From Saprospiraceae bacterium (GTDB lineage Bacteria > Bacteroidota > Bacteroidia > Chitinophagales > Saprospiraceae): DNA of 64,000 bases. The stretch lies in the NCBI GenBank assembly GCA_016718205.1, contig JADKEB010000036.1, forward strand, positions 124,001-188,000, in the 5' to 3' direction. The position numbers and the translations under genes were made by a program. Under the pieces are notes generated by a model. The model was not told the origin of the DNA. It was given only the letters and a program-made list of their open reading frames with translations, and made no database searches. Shown piece after piece: positions 1 to 9,800 of this stretch. Position 1 is the first letter of the stretch. Each line of letters opens with the position of its first letter.

Positions 1-883
1 AAAACTTGACGATATATTGCACAAAACCATATGAAGCAAACTGAAATCTCTGCCATAAAGTAAACACATCGGCTTTGGCCACCGCAACTGACTTTTCCCC
101 TGCTAATGTCAGCATTCCGCCAAAATCTCCACCACTCTGAACACTGATAGTCATCAACCCAAAAAATAGTGAAACTGCTAAAAATGGCAATTTCTCAAGC
201 CAAGGCTTATATTCTTTTAATGATCGCCCATTTAAGATATCCAGCAGTATCCAGATTATGGGAATGATGACCGCCATAGCCTTGGACAGTGCACTTAAGA
301 TAAAAAACAACCCAGCCAGAACCAGCCATTTCAATGCATACTTATCCAGATATTTCCAATACACGATACAGGACAACAATAGGAAAAAAGTATATAGAAC
401 ATCCTTCCTTTCCGAAACCCATACTACAGACTCAACATGCATCGGGTGCAATGCAAAAATCATCGCTGTGAAAAAAGCCACAAGCCACCTACTATTGCTT
501 ATTAGTACAATAAAAATGAAAACGAGCAAACTATTGATCAGATGAAGCCAAACATTCATTTGTATAAATGGAGCTGGTTTCAGTTTTTTAATATCTTTGG
601 GCACTTGCCATGCCAAGGAAGTCATAGTGATGGGATGATAGTTGAGTGAAACCGGTGTTTTCCAAAGCTTCGAATACTCTTTTTTCAGTACCAATGGTTG
701 CTCTTCAACATATACCTGATCGTCCCAGTTGACAAACTCATTTCCAAAGGACTCTTTGTATATGAAAAAGGTGACAAGAGCTATGAGAAAACAAAGTATC
801 GAACCTTTGATAATTGGACTTTCCCAAATCTTAATTGATGTCCTTTCGGTAACTTGCTCTTTAGCTTTGGATTTACTCTTCAT
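1..883 (-). CDS. TMTC-like multi-spanning membrane protein, C-terminus cut by window edge
   Basis: This reading frame starts with ATG at 883 and stays open to the left edge, so about 294 N-terminal residues are visible and the C-terminus is missing. After a short Lys-rich cytoplasmic start there is a membrane segment (about residues 20-40). A periplasmic loop follows with N-W-D-D near residue 50 and a Y-H-P-I-T motif near 75. Several hydrophobic segments come next. The motif LHPMHVESVVWVSERKD is the hallmark of the TMTC/GT-C type O-mannosyltransferase-like N-terminal domain, which in Bacteroidota usually continues into TPR repeats. The protein is therefore probably an inner-membrane glycosyltransferase-like protein, with substrate unknown. 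No partner gene is visible to the left. The identification rests on the motif and the membrane pattern only. Confidence 0.8.
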   Translation of the reverse strand, partial: MKSKSKAKEQVTERTSIKIWESPIIKGSILCFLIALVTFFIYKESFGNEFVNWDDQVYVEEQPLVLKKEYSKLWKTPVSLNYHPITMTSLAWQVPKDIKKLKPAPFIQMNVWLHLINSLLVFIFIVLISNSRWLVAFFTAMIFALHPMHVESVVWVSERKDVLYTFFLLLSCIVYWKYLDKYALKWLVLAGLFFILSALSKAMAVIIPIIWILLDILNGRSLKEYKPWLEKLPFLAVSLFFGLMTISVQSGGDFGGMLTLAGEKSVAVAKADVFTLWQRFQFASYGFVQYIVKF

Positions 884-1016
884 ATTTTTATTACAAATGA
901 TGAACAAATATAATATTACATTCACATCTAATCTAAAATTATCATAAAATTATTTGACAACGACTTCAGCAAAAAGAAAATTCTTATATTATCTTTTACA
1001 ATTCATAAAAATCTCA

Positions 1017-1024
1017 TAACTTTG
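1017..1024 (+). promoter_or_regulatory. Possible -7 promoter element TAACTTTG
   Basis: TAACTTTG fits the Bacteroidota -7 consensus TAnnTTTG and lies about 100 bases before the thioredoxin-SPOR gene. I do not see a convincing TTG -33 element at the usual distance, so this is only a candidate. Confidence 0.3.
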
Positions 1025-1121
1025 AAGTTAGTATCCGTTGAAATAAAATTTGTATTCATAGAGTTGATTAACTTTAGAAATGAGCATATCAAATTTAATA
1101 GTGCATAAAAATCTGAAAGCA

Positions 1122-1955
1122 ATGAAAATAATCGTTTTTTTAGGATTTTTGACATTTTCTTCTATCCGGATGTTCGGTATCAATTTTAGTAATTTGTCAG
1201 TTACCGAATCTCTCAAAAGAGCCAGAGAACAAAACAAAAAAGTGTATGTCTTTTTTTCTTCTGACAACTGTATGGCTTGCACAATGATGAAAAATGGGGT
1301 TTTCAGGGATGAGTTGGTTTCAGAAATGGTGGACCAAAACCTTATTGCTGTCATTGTCACAATGGAAAAATCTATAGCAAAAGAATGGAAGAGTAAGTAT
1401 TATGTCAAAAGCCTACCTACTTGCCTGATCCTGGATGATGACGGTGATGAAGTCAGTCGTTATGAAGGAGGTATGGGCACCGCTTTGTTCAAAGAGTTTA
1501 TAATCAGTGCTATAGATGTCAGTGCTTCAGGTACTCAACTAAAAACATTAGAAGTATCTCCCAGCCCTGAAGAAGTAGTAAAACCTGAACCACCTGTAGT
1601 CACTAATTCTGCACCTATAAATACTACGCCTAAAACTGAAAACCAGCCGATTCCTATCGCTGAGAAGATCGTGCATCAAGAAAAATCAGATGCCGAAGTT
1701 TTAAAAAACAGCACATCCCATATCAAAGGAGAGTATTATATTCAATTTGGTGCATTTGCTACAATAAATAAAGCCAAGGAACACAAAAACAATATTGCAA
1801 AAAAAAGTATGGAAGAAACGACCATCATCAATGATGGGAATATAAAATCACTCTTTAAGTTAGTGTCTTCACAATCATACCCAAAATCTGAAATGGACAA
1901 AAAAATCAAACAGTTGAAATCAAAAGGTATAGACTGTTTCCCTAAATTGTTCTAA
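1122..1955 (+). CDS. Secreted thioredoxin-like protein with C-terminal SPOR domain
   Basis: The ATG at 1122 is chosen because it begins a clear signal peptide (MKIIVFLGFL...). An upstream in-frame start at 1080 would put 14 polar residues before it. Residues about 25-140 form a thioredoxin-like fold with the redox motif C50-M-A-C53, followed by the K-S-L-P-T cis-Pro region, as in DUF255/thioredoxin_7 proteins. A Pro/Glu-rich linker (about 155-200) leads to a SPOR domain (about 205-277, beginning Y-Y-I-Q-F-G-A-F) of the type that binds septal, denuded peptidoglycan. The protein should act in the periplasm. The fusion suggests a redox or chaperone activity anchored to the cell wall; that role is inference. 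The gene appears monocistronic. Confidence 0.82.
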   Translation: MKIIVFLGFLTFSSIRMFGINFSNLSVTESLKRAREQNKKVYVFFSSDNCMACTMMKNGVFRDELVSEMVDQNLIAVIVTMEKSIAKEWKSKYYVKSLPTCLILDDDGDEVSRYEGGMGTALFKEFIISAIDVSASGTQLKTLEVSPSPEEVVKPEPPVVTNSAPINTTPKTENQPIPIAEKIVHQEKSDAEVLKNSTSHIKGEYYIQFGAFATINKAKEHKNNIAKKSMEETTIINDGNIKSLFKLVSSQSYPKSEMDKKIKQLKSKGIDCFPKLF

Positions 1956-2093
1956 ATTATTACTATACCTAAATACAAATGAGTCGTGGGGAGAGCTCGT
2001 AATAGATTATCATTTTAGATTTTTAGGTACTACTTAAAAATATAGAGATTTGTTGATAAAACTAACCGCTCACAAAAATAATAAACAAAAAAA

Positions 2094-2420
2094 TTGAAAG
2101 GGTATATATTTCTTATTCTAACCATCATCTTTGAAACCACAGCCATCATACTCATGAAAAAGGCGGATGGCATGACGCACAAATGGTACTTAATGACCGG
2201 TGGCGTGTGTTATGCTGCCACGTTTTTCCTTCTTGCTATGGCATTAAAATATCTGCCAATGGGTTATACCAATGCAGTCTGGGCAGGCACCAGTACTTTT
2301 TTAGTGTATATGGCAGGCATGATCTGGTTTAAAGACAAAACTTCTTTCACTGAGATATTTTTTGTGGCGTGTATCATCACAGGTATAGTGGGTTTAAACT
2401 ATTTGCAAAAGGGAAAATAA
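2094..2420 (+). CDS. Small multidrug resistance (SMR) family transporter
   Basis: The protein has 108 residues, the usual SMR length, with four membrane helices. The essential proton- and substrate-binding glutamate falls at E14 (F-E-T-T-A), exactly where EmrE-type proteins have it. The W-A-G-T motif of helix 3 is present (A-V-W-A-G-T-S-T). The start is TTG at 2094. No ATG lies nearby in frame, and the E14 register supports this start. The gene is likely an inner-membrane, proton-coupled exporter of small cations or guanidinium-like compounds. The subtype (EmrE, SugE/Gdx or other) cannot be fixed from sequence by eye. No regulator is adjacent. Confidence 0.85.
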   Translation: MKGYIFLILTIIFETTAIILMKKADGMTHKWYLMTGGVCYAATFFLLAMALKYLPMGYTNAVWAGTSTFLVYMAGMIWFKDKTSFTEIFFVACIITGIVGLNYLQKGK

Positions 2421-2585
2421 GGTAGTGTTATCGATAAGTATAAGAAAATATAAAAGGAGAATAGGGGATTAAAGGACGTGAGGAGACTGACCAACATCAT
2501 CTGAAAATTTTTCTGACACCAACCAAAATCATATTTTTATCATTTTATTTGTGTCATTTTTGCACCATCTAATCATTTAAACCAT

Positions 2586-4259
2586 ATGTCCACATTTCCC
2601 AGCGATATCGAAATCGCTCAATCCGCACACATCACACACATCCGTGAGATAGCTTCCAAACTTCAGATCGCAGAAGATGATCTCGAGTATTATGGAAAAT
2701 ATAAAGCAAAATTGCCGCTCTCCTTACAGAAAAAAAATCCGGAAGGAAAACTGATTTTAGTAACGGCTATGTCACCGACAAAATATGGTGAAGGCAAAAC
2801 CACAATGGCTATCGGCCTTGCAGATGGATTAAATCACATAGGTAAAAAAGCCATTGCAGTGCTAAGAGAGCCATCATTGGGCCCAGTTTTCGGTGTGAAA
2901 GGCGGAGCAGCAGGCGGTGGCTACGCACAAGTCATACCTATGGAAGATATCAATTTGCATTTTACAGGTGATTTTTCAGCTGTTGAAAAAGCAAATAATC
3001 TATTATCTGCCATGATCGATAATAATATTCAAAACAAACAATTTTCGCTTAATCTCGATCCGCGTACCATATTATGGAAGAGAGTCATGGATATGAATGA
3101 CAGAGCACTCAGGCAAATCATCATCGGTATAGGCGGTAAGTCCAATGGCATCATGCGCGAAGATGGATTCAATATCACACCTGCATCAGAAATCATGGCC
3201 ATTTTGTGCCTTTCATCTGATCTGGAAGACCTTAAAAAACGAATAGGAAATATCTATGTTGGTCAGACTTATGACGGCAATCCGGTTTTTGCAAGAGACA
3301 TCAAAGCGGTTGGAGCTATGACCGTTCTTTTAAAAGATGCCATCAAACCGAATCTTGTCCAAACTCTGGAAGGTAATCCTGCAATACTCCATGGAGGTCC
3401 ATTTGCCAGTATTGCTCAGGGAACCAATACAGTCATAGCCACACGGACAGGGTTGTCACTGGGAGATTATGTGGTCACTGAAGCAGGATTTGGTGCTGAT
3501 CTGGGTGCTGAAAAATTTTTCCATATCAAGTGCACCAAATCGGGACTAAAACCCGACGCTGTGGTAGTTGTGGCAACTGTACGGGCCTTAAAACATCACG
3601 GTGGAGCCCATAAGGATAGTCTTACAAAGGAAGATTTGACAGCAGTGCAAAAGGGATTTTGTAATCTTGAAAAACACATAGAAAATATCCAGCATTTTGG
3701 TATCAATCCGATAGTGTGCATCAATGCCTTTCCTTCTGACACCGCCGCCGAACTGCAATTGGTCAAAGATCTATGTATAGAAAAAGGATCCGATGCTGTA
3801 GTGAGTTCGGCCTTTTCAGATGGTGGTAAAGGTTCGGCCGCACTTGCAGATGCAGTTGTCAGTCTTATCGATGCTGGTGTCAACCACTACCATCCACTAT
3901 ACCAATTGAGTGATAGCATAGAACATAAAATAAAAACTGTCGCCACAAAAATTTATGGGGCAGAAGGTGTGGAGTATGCATCAAAAGCCAGAACGCAGCT
4001 GGCATTGATCAACAAACTTGGCTTCAATGAGTTTCCGGTTTGTATGGCAAAAACGCCGCTGAGTTTTTCTGATGATGAGAAAAAAACAGGAAGACCCACA
4101 GGATTTAAAGTGACTGTGCGAGAGTTTGAGTATGCTGCAGGTGCAGGATTTGTGATACCATTGCTGGGAGATGTGATGCGTATGCCGGGTCTGCCTTCAA
4201 TACCAAGCGCAGAACATATTGATATAAGTATAGATGGAAAAGTGACAGGGCTTTTTTAG
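2586..4259 (+). CDS. fhs: Formate-tetrahydrofolate ligase
   Basis: The protein catalyses ATP-dependent formylation of tetrahydrofolate to 10-formyl-THF in the cytoplasm. It has 557 residues, the normal family length. The nucleotide-binding loop S-P-T-K-Y-G-E-G-K-T-T lies at about residues 63-73, and the family-typical segments R-E-P-S-L-G-P-V-F-G-V-K-G-G-A-A-G-G-G-Y and N-L-H-F-T-G-D follow. The start ATG at 2586 gives a complete N-terminus. It stands alone on the plus strand. A functionally opposing gene, purU (10-formyl-THF hydrolase), is found 38 kb away in this window. The gene is intact. Confidence 0.97.
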   Translation: MSTFPSDIEIAQSAHITHIREIASKLQIAEDDLEYYGKYKAKLPLSLQKKNPEGKLILVTAMSPTKYGEGKTTMAIGLADGLNHIGKKAIAVLREPSLGPVFGVKGGAAGGGYAQVIPMEDINLHFTGDFSAVEKANNLLSAMIDNNIQNKQFSLNLDPRTILWKRVMDMNDRALRQIIIGIGGKSNGIMREDGFNITPASEIMAILCLSSDLEDLKKRIGNIYVGQTYDGNPVFARDIKAVGAMTVLLKDAIKPNLVQTLEGNPAILHGGPFASIAQGTNTVIATRTGLSLGDYVVTEAGFGADLGAEKFFHIKCTKSGLKPDAVVVVATVRALKHHGGAHKDSLTKEDLTAVQKGFCNLEKHIENIQHFGINPIVCINAFPSDTAAELQLVKDLCIEKGSDAVVSSAFSDGGKGSAALADAVVSLIDAGVNHYHPLYQLSDSIEHKIKTVATKIYGAEGVEYASKARTQLALINKLGFNEFPVCMAKTPLSFSDDEKKTGRPTGFKVTVREFEYAAGAGFVIPLLGDVMRMPGLPSIPSAEHIDISIDGKVTGLF

Positions 4260-4303
4260 GAAAGAATTCTTATATTTTTCTTCCGGAATTACTTAAAATC
4301 AGT

Positions 4304-5030
4304 TTATTTGATTTTTACCGCCAGATTGTAATAGTTATTTACGGCGCCTAATACTTCATATTCAAAATAATATGAATTTATAAAGGCTTCAAATGCAAGA
4401 AATTCATGATTTGGTACATTAAACTCGTCGAAGATGATGATGTCTCCTGATTTCAGGAATGGGGCGAGAGATGTAAGTACATACAATGTTGACGAAAACA
4501 GATCAGCGTCCATGTGTATCACAAGCCTTTTATTCAAATCATGACTATGAGTAGATATAAATCCCGGCAAAGTTTGCTGGAATAGGCCTTGATAAAAACG
4601 ATGCCGCTGATCATTGTCGATAACGGGAGGATTATTTCCCATTGGACATATCTCCTTTTTTGAAATGGCCCCAATCTTCAGGCAATCCTGTAAATGTATC
4701 AAATCCGTAAAATATGGTATCTTTGGTAATAACATGGTCAACCCACCATCTAAACGAACTACCTTGAGCTACTCCAAACTCCAGGTAGCAAAAACCATCA
4801 TTGGAAAGTTGTTCTTTTTCAATAAGATGACAGTAAAGTTCATATCTTTTAGCCCCAATTCGTTTAGGACTATAAAAGTCATTGAGCGATAAATCCTTGT
4901 GTCGATGCACCCAAGCAGAAAGTCTGATCAGGTTGGAGAAAGTGTGCATTGGTTTTTCTAAAAAACCCAATAAAAGATGCAGCCTCCATCTGAAGAATAA
5001 ACCTTTTGTTTTTTGAAGTAATTTGAGCAT
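4304..5030 (-). pseudogene. TylF/MycF-like SAM-dependent O-methyltransferase, split by a frameshift
   Basis: Two overlapping minus-strand frames together make one methyltransferase of about 241 residues. The first (from ATG at 5030) carries motif I (Y-L-E-F-G-V-A-Q-G-S-S) and F-D-T-F-T-G-L-P-E-D-W. It stops just after S-N-G-K. The second frame carries on with P-P-V-I-D-N, then H-M-D-A-D-L-F-S-S and I-I-F-D-E-F, the acidic metal/active-site region of the macrocin O-methyltransferase family. Removing one base from the T3/C3 run at 4635-4640 restores a continuous frame. The break is therefore one extra base, either a sequencing error or a young inactivation. It is last in a minus-strand run after the amylase and MFS genes (44-base gap). 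Its acceptor is unknown. Confidence 0.8.
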
Positions 5031-5074
5031 CAGAAAATGTTGAATAGCTTACTTTTATTATAATGAAATTTTGA

Positions 5075-6424
5075 TTATCCATTCAAGGCAGGGTCGTCCG
5101 GATCCTTAACAAACGTGGATGCTACAGCACCTAGTATCATAAATACACCGGACGTCACTAACGCAAAGATGGCATGATCTTCATACAAATTGTGTAATAT
5201 AGGACCTCCAAACAATCCATTGGTAATTTGTGGTATCGTGATGAAAAAGTTGAAAATCCCCATGTATATTCCCATTTTGTGAGCAGGAATTGATCCTGCC
5301 AACATAGCATAAGGCATGGCCAGAATACTTGCCCAAGCCATACCGACACCCACCATAGAGAATACCAGCATATCAGGATTACTGATAAAATAAATTGAAA
5401 TGAGTCCTAAGCCACCAGCAACCAAGGATAAAGAATGGGTATATTTTCTTCCTATTTTTGCAGCGATAGACGGGAGTAAAAATGCATAAATGGCAGATAC
5501 TAAGTTATAAATACCAAAAATATAGCCAACTTTGTTACCAGCCTCCTGATATAGAGGGGAAGTTGTATCATTGGCTGCAAGTCCATAAACATGCTCGGCT
5601 ATGGCTGGGGTACTATATACCCACATACCAAAAAGTGCAAACCAGGAGCAAAACTGAACTAAACCTAATTGTTTCATAGTCTCCGGCATCTTACTAAAAT
5701 CATGCACAATGGCTGTGATGACATTTGAAGTAGAAATATTATCATGCCCTTCACCGGCATCATCAAAATTGGCCAATTCTTCCGGACTATATTCTGAAGT
5801 CGTAACAATAGTCAAAAGAATGGCTGCTAGAAGAACCATTGCTCCAGCTACAAATGCATATATGACATTGGCTGGTATAGAGCCCTCAGGTGCAGTACCT
5901 GAAACTCCAAACCAATCCACCAGTATAGTAGGCAACCACGAACCTATCACAGCCCCAAGACCAATCAATACTGTTTGTATGGCAAAGCCTGCAGTTCTTT
6001 GATCTGTTGACAATTTATCCGCCACCAATGCTCTGAACGGCTCCATGGCAACATTAAATGATGCATCCATGATCATGAGCATTCCAGCTCCTACCCATAA
6101 GGCTGGCAGGAATGCAGTAAACAAGCCGGCATTCGGCATCAGCATGAGACCAATAGATGCCATGATCGCGCCTACCAGGAAATAAGGCTTCCTGCGACCC
6201 AATTTTGTCCAGGTTTTATCTGAATAATGCCCGATCAGTGGTTGGACCAACATACCAGTAATGGGAGCAACCAACCAAAACCAACCTAATTGGTGGGTAT
6301 CGGCACCAAGCGTTTGTAAAATTCTGGATGCGTTGGCATTTTGCAGTGCAAAACCTGCCTGAATACCAAGAAAGCCCACGGACATATTCCATATGGCGGC
6401 CCTGGATAATAATGGTTTTTTCAT
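5075..6424 (-). CDS. MFS sugar transporter, SLC45/maltose permease type
   Basis: The protein is a 449-residue, twelve-helix inner-membrane major facilitator. The ATG at 6424 (MKKPLLSRAA...) is preferred. An upstream in-frame ATG at 6472 would overlap the amylase gene and add a polar leader. The loop 2-3 MFS signature is visible as G-H-Y-S-D-K-T-W-T-K-L-G-R-R-K-P-Y, typical of the GPH/SLC45 alpha-glucoside and sucrose/maltose transporters. The gene lies 20 bases after the amylase stop on the same strand, which supports import of maltose or maltodextrin products. Substrate assignment is inference from family plus neighbour. Confidence 0.88.
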   Translation of the reverse strand: MKKPLLSRAAIWNMSVGFLGIQAGFALQNANASRILQTLGADTHQLGWFWLVAPITGMLVQPLIGHYSDKTWTKLGRRKPYFLVGAIMASIGLMLMPNAGLFTAFLPALWVGAGMLMIMDASFNVAMEPFRALVADKLSTDQRTAGFAIQTVLIGLGAVIGSWLPTILVDWFGVSGTAPEGSIPANVIYAFVAGAMVLLAAILLTIVTTSEYSPEELANFDDAGEGHDNISTSNVITAIVHDFSKMPETMKQLGLVQFCSWFALFGMWVYSTPAIAEHVYGLAANDTTSPLYQEAGNKVGYIFGIYNLVSAIYAFLLPSIAAKIGRKYTHSLSLVAGGLGLISIYFISNPDMLVFSMVGVGMAWASILAMPYAMLAGSIPAHKMGIYMGIFNFFITIPQITNGLFGGPILHNLYEDHAIFALVTSGVFMILGAVASTFVKDPDDPALNG

Positions 6425-6444
6425 GTGGCTTGTTTTAATTGTTT

Positions 6445-7830
6445 CTATGATTTGACTATCAGATAAGACCAAGGTGCAAGTTCGACTTTGTCTCCGGTTT
6501 TGATTTCTTTTTTACTTTTGCTGAAAACTTCAGTACCTGATATATTTACATCAGATATAACAAATTGTTTATGTTTACTGAGATTGATGATGACGGTTAT
6601 TTTATTTCCATCTTTCTCTCTGAAAAATGCATACACATCATTATCATGCATGATTCGTTGTAATTTTCCACCATACCCCGCATTCCACAATGCAGGATTA
6701 TCGTGCTTTAGTTTATTCAGAGTCTTATAAAAATCAGCATAAGCAAAATCCTTAAACCCTATATCATCTTTTTCAAAAAATTCAAGTCTCTTGGGCATAG
6801 GTTCTTCTTGACCGCTATAGGTAAGAGGGATGCCATCTATGGTATTGACTAAAACGGCAAATGCCTTATGCGCTTCACCCATTCTTTCTATCTCGGAGCC
6901 CGACCAGGAATTCTCATCATGATTGGATGTAAAATGCATAAATGATCCTTTCTGAGCTTTTGGTCTTTCATGTTGATACCAATCATCTATAGATGAAGCA
7001 TTCTTTTTGCCTTTTGCTATATCATTGAGCGTGTGATGTAAACTCCATCCATATATAGCGTGAAAACAATCTCTATTGAGATGATCATGTACTTCAGATT
7101 CAGCAAGCATAAACAAGTCCGGTTTGGCTGCTTTGAGCTGAGGACTGGTTTCGAGCCAGAAATCCAAAGGCACTAACAGCGCCATATCATGTCGAAATCC
7201 ATTGATTTTGTAATCCCTGATCCAGAATAACATATCATCCACCGCATTTTTTCTCATGTTTGCATTATTATAGTCCAGATCAGCAACATCCGTCCATCCC
7301 ATAGATTGACCATGTTCATTGAGCGGATCAATAATGTTTCCAGTTGAGTCTTTGGTATAGTAATCGGGATGATTTTTTATCCACACATGATCCCAACCCG
7401 TATGATTGGGCACCCAGTCCAGGATCACCTTCATTCCGAGTTGGTGGGCTTCATCTATCACAGCCTTAAATTCAGTTATGGTTCCAAACTTGGGATTGGT
7501 AGTCCTAAAGTCTGATACTGCATAATAACTGCCGAGGCTTCCTTTCTTTTTGGTCTCACTTATCGGGAATATAGGCATAAACCAAAGAATATCCACACCC
7601 ATTTCTTTAAGTCGTGGAAGATGTTTTTTAAATGCATTAAAAGTGCCTTCAGGAGTGTATTGCCTGACATTGACTTCGTAAATATTGGCATTTTTAGCCC
7701 ATTCCGGCAATTCGAAATTTGACATATTTTCTGTTTTAGTGATATTTGTTGCCTTTTCTGATCCTGATTTACATGACGTAATAAGAAATAATGACATAAC
7801 AACAATGTGAAAAAACCAAGAAACTCTCAT
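6445..7830 (-). CDS. GH13 alpha-amylase family lipoprotein
   Basis: This is an alpha-glucan hydrolase anchored as a lipoprotein: the signal ends in L-I-T-S-C20. The GH13 motifs are complete: region I D138-W-V-P-N-H143, region II G211-F-R-H-D215 (nucleophile), region III M-L-A-E244 (acid/base) and region IV S-N-H-D305. A short C-terminal beta domain follows. At 461 residues it is a compact single-domain enzyme. It is probably the first gene of a minus-strand operon with the MFS transporter, consistent with degradation of starch or maltodextrin outside the cytoplasm and uptake of products. Exact specificity (alpha-amylase, cyclomaltodextrinase-like) is not decided. Confidence 0.93.
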   Translation of the reverse strand: MRVSWFFHIVVMSLFLITSCKSGSEKATNITKTENMSNFELPEWAKNANIYEVNVRQYTPEGTFNAFKKHLPRLKEMGVDILWFMPIFPISETKKKGSLGSYYAVSDFRTTNPKFGTITEFKAVIDEAHQLGMKVILDWVPNHTGWDHVWIKNHPDYYTKDSTGNIIDPLNEHGQSMGWTDVADLDYNNANMRKNAVDDMLFWIRDYKINGFRHDMALLVPLDFWLETSPQLKAAKPDLFMLAESEVHDHLNRDCFHAIYGWSLHHTLNDIAKGKKNASSIDDWYQHERPKAQKGSFMHFTSNHDENSWSGSEIERMGEAHKAFAVLVNTIDGIPLTYSGQEEPMPKRLEFFEKDDIGFKDFAYADFYKTLNKLKHDNPALWNAGYGGKLQRIMHDNDVYAFFREKDGNKITVIINLSKHKQFVISDVNISGTEVFSKSKKEIKTGDKVELAPWSYLIVKS

Positions 7831-7850
7831 TTACTTATTTTTAAGGCTAA

Positions 7851-8029
7851 GAGTATGTTTAAATATTTATGTTTGAGCGAAAGTGAGAAAATTTAATTTT
7901 GGACAAGGCATATTTTGCAGTCGTAGCCGGAAGCTCAAGTGTAGCTTGACGCGATACGGCGAAAAATATAACGCTGTCTAAAATTAAATTTGCCACTTGG
8001 AGCCAAATGATAAAAGTTTAAACATACTC
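7851..8029 (-). mobile_element. GAGTATG-family inverted-repeat element, short copy (copy A)
   Basis: This is a 179-bp non-coding element bounded by GAGTATGTTTAAA and its inverse TTTAAACATACTC, with TAA duplicated on both sides (7848-7850 and 8030-8032). It is inverted relative to the copies at 31146 and 42241 and lacks about 80 bases of their centre. It sits between the amylase start and the end of the DUF1501 gene. It encodes no protein. The rest of this gene-free gap (7831-7847 and 8033-8337) shows nothing else that I can name. Confidence 0.85.
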
Positions 8030-8337
8030 TAATATTGAATTGTTACAAATTTTGCCTAAAACTAAGACATTTTTCGGAAGTACAAAAAGAATAGAATAAA
8101 TTAAGGTGTCTTTATGACAATTAGCTTGAAAATACCTAAATATTTTGGTTAATGAACCAAATTACATAAACCTGATGATTTTGCTTCTGATATAGTTACT
8201 TTTAAGACTAATTGCTGAACTTAAAGCAAAGAATTACCATTAAATTGAATATAAACCTGAAGTGAACAAGATCAGTGTGTATCTACATCACCATCAAAGT
8301 TGCTTTGATGGTTAATTCTTCAGATGTTAGCTATCTA

Positions 8338-9771
8338 TTACGGATTTAAAAATCCAATAGGATATTGTCCGGACATAGGGTTGTAGAAGTTTCCGATATT
8401 TGGAAATAAAGTTACAAGTTCTGATGATGGTACACCATACCAAAGTGCCAATTCGGCAAAATATTTATCAGCTGATGTAGTGGGAATCAGCGAACCACCA
8501 CCAATTTCAAGTGGATTTGCATTTCCCAATGCCAATGAAGGATATTGTCCATAGATTCTTTTACCTTTCACAGCCCCTCCCATAATAAATACATTGGCTC
8601 CCCAGGCATGATCAGTTCCATTTCCGTTTGACGTCAGTGTTCTTGAAAACTCTGAAAGTGAAAAAGTAGTCACTTTATCAGCGACTCCTAACTGTTCGAG
8701 CGCAGCGTTAAACTGGTGGAGTGCATTGTCTACTTCACTCAGCATACCGGCCTGATTTTGGAGTAGTTCATCATGGTGATCCCAGCCTCCGTATTCAATA
8801 AAGAAAATTTGCCTTTTCATTTGGAGTGGTACACGTCCTGCAATGGTTTTGGCTATCATTTCAAAACTTCTGGACAGATCACTATCCTGCGTGAAGGGTA
8901 CAGTAAATGTAGGCGAACTCTCGAGAACTTTTGACAGGATGGCATTTCCATCGATAGAAGTCTTTATAGTCTTTTTATAAGTATTTTTAAATACATCCTG
9001 ATACGACGGGTTGACCATACCGTCTATGGACGCTCTTTTCATTTTATTAAAAACCCAATCCTGATTATCATAATCCAGGATGCCGACACTTCCATATTCA
9101 GGATGTAAAGAATATTCTACTGAATTTTCACCTGTTTGAAATATATTTGTACCGGAGAGTGAAATATTCATAGATACATTTTGATTTTGATTGGCAGAAA
9201 TCATCAGGTCCGCTATCTTGCCACCCCAACCTTTGGCTACGCGTGCCTGAGGTACACCAGTTTGCCAATGCATCACCTGATCTGAATGAGAATACAAGCC
9301 TAAAGGAACCTCTACCGATCCTGCATAAAACTGTTGCTTTGTGATGGGGTGGATAAGTGTACCCACATTGGAAATAAATGCAAGTTTTCCGGCTTCAAAC
9401 ATTGCCTGCATCCTTGTCATAGATGGATGTAATCCATATTGATTTCCGTCACTTACGATAGGATTGATAGGCCTTAATACATTTTGATTAAGAGCCATAT
9501 TGGATCTTGATGCTTTGTATACATTATAGGCAGCATTGTTTCTGGGTACTAACATGTTGAATGAGTCCATACCTCCTGCATTCAGCAAGCAAACCAGAGC
9601 TTTATAGTCATTTGATCCAGCCACAGCAGAATTGAATGAAGCTGCAGCACTCATCGTTTTTAAATTAAATAGGGTAGAGAAAACAGTAGTTGCTCCTATT
9701 GCTATGCAACTGGCCTGTCCGATAAATTTTCTTCGTGTTATCGGATGTTTTGTCATTTTTGTACTTTCCAT
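8338..9771 (-). CDS. DUF1501 domain-containing secreted protein
   Basis: The protein has 477 residues with an N-terminal twin-arginine-like signal (I-T-R-R-K-F-I-G, residues about 11-18) followed by a hydrophobic stretch. It is therefore probably exported by Tat. The body matches the DUF1501 family (alkaline-phosphatase-like fold related to sulfatases), including L-N-A-G-G-M-D-S-F-N-M near the start, Y-G-G-W-D-H-H in the middle and D-H-A-W-G-A-N near the end. In Bacteroidota and Planctomycetota, DUF1501 genes are nearly always paired with DUF1800, as here: the DUF1800 gene ends 29 bases upstream. An alternative start at 9756 (MTKHPI...) is equally possible. Biochemical role unknown. Confidence 0.92.
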   Translation of the reverse strand: MESTKMTKHPITRRKFIGQASCIAIGATTVFSTLFNLKTMSAAASFNSAVAGSNDYKALVCLLNAGGMDSFNMLVPRNNAAYNVYKASRSNMALNQNVLRPINPIVSDGNQYGLHPSMTRMQAMFEAGKLAFISNVGTLIHPITKQQFYAGSVEVPLGLYSHSDQVMHWQTGVPQARVAKGWGGKIADLMISANQNQNVSMNISLSGTNIFQTGENSVEYSLHPEYGSVGILDYDNQDWVFNKMKRASIDGMVNPSYQDVFKNTYKKTIKTSIDGNAILSKVLESSPTFTVPFTQDSDLSRSFEMIAKTIAGRVPLQMKRQIFFIEYGGWDHHDELLQNQAGMLSEVDNALHQFNAALEQLGVADKVTTFSLSEFSRTLTSNGNGTDHAWGANVFIMGGAVKGKRIYGQYPSLALGNANPLEIGGGSLIPTTSADKYFAELALWYGVPSSELVTLFPNIGNFYNPMSGQYPIGFLNP

Positions 9772-9800
9772 AAGTAACTGATAATTAATGGTTGATCATT

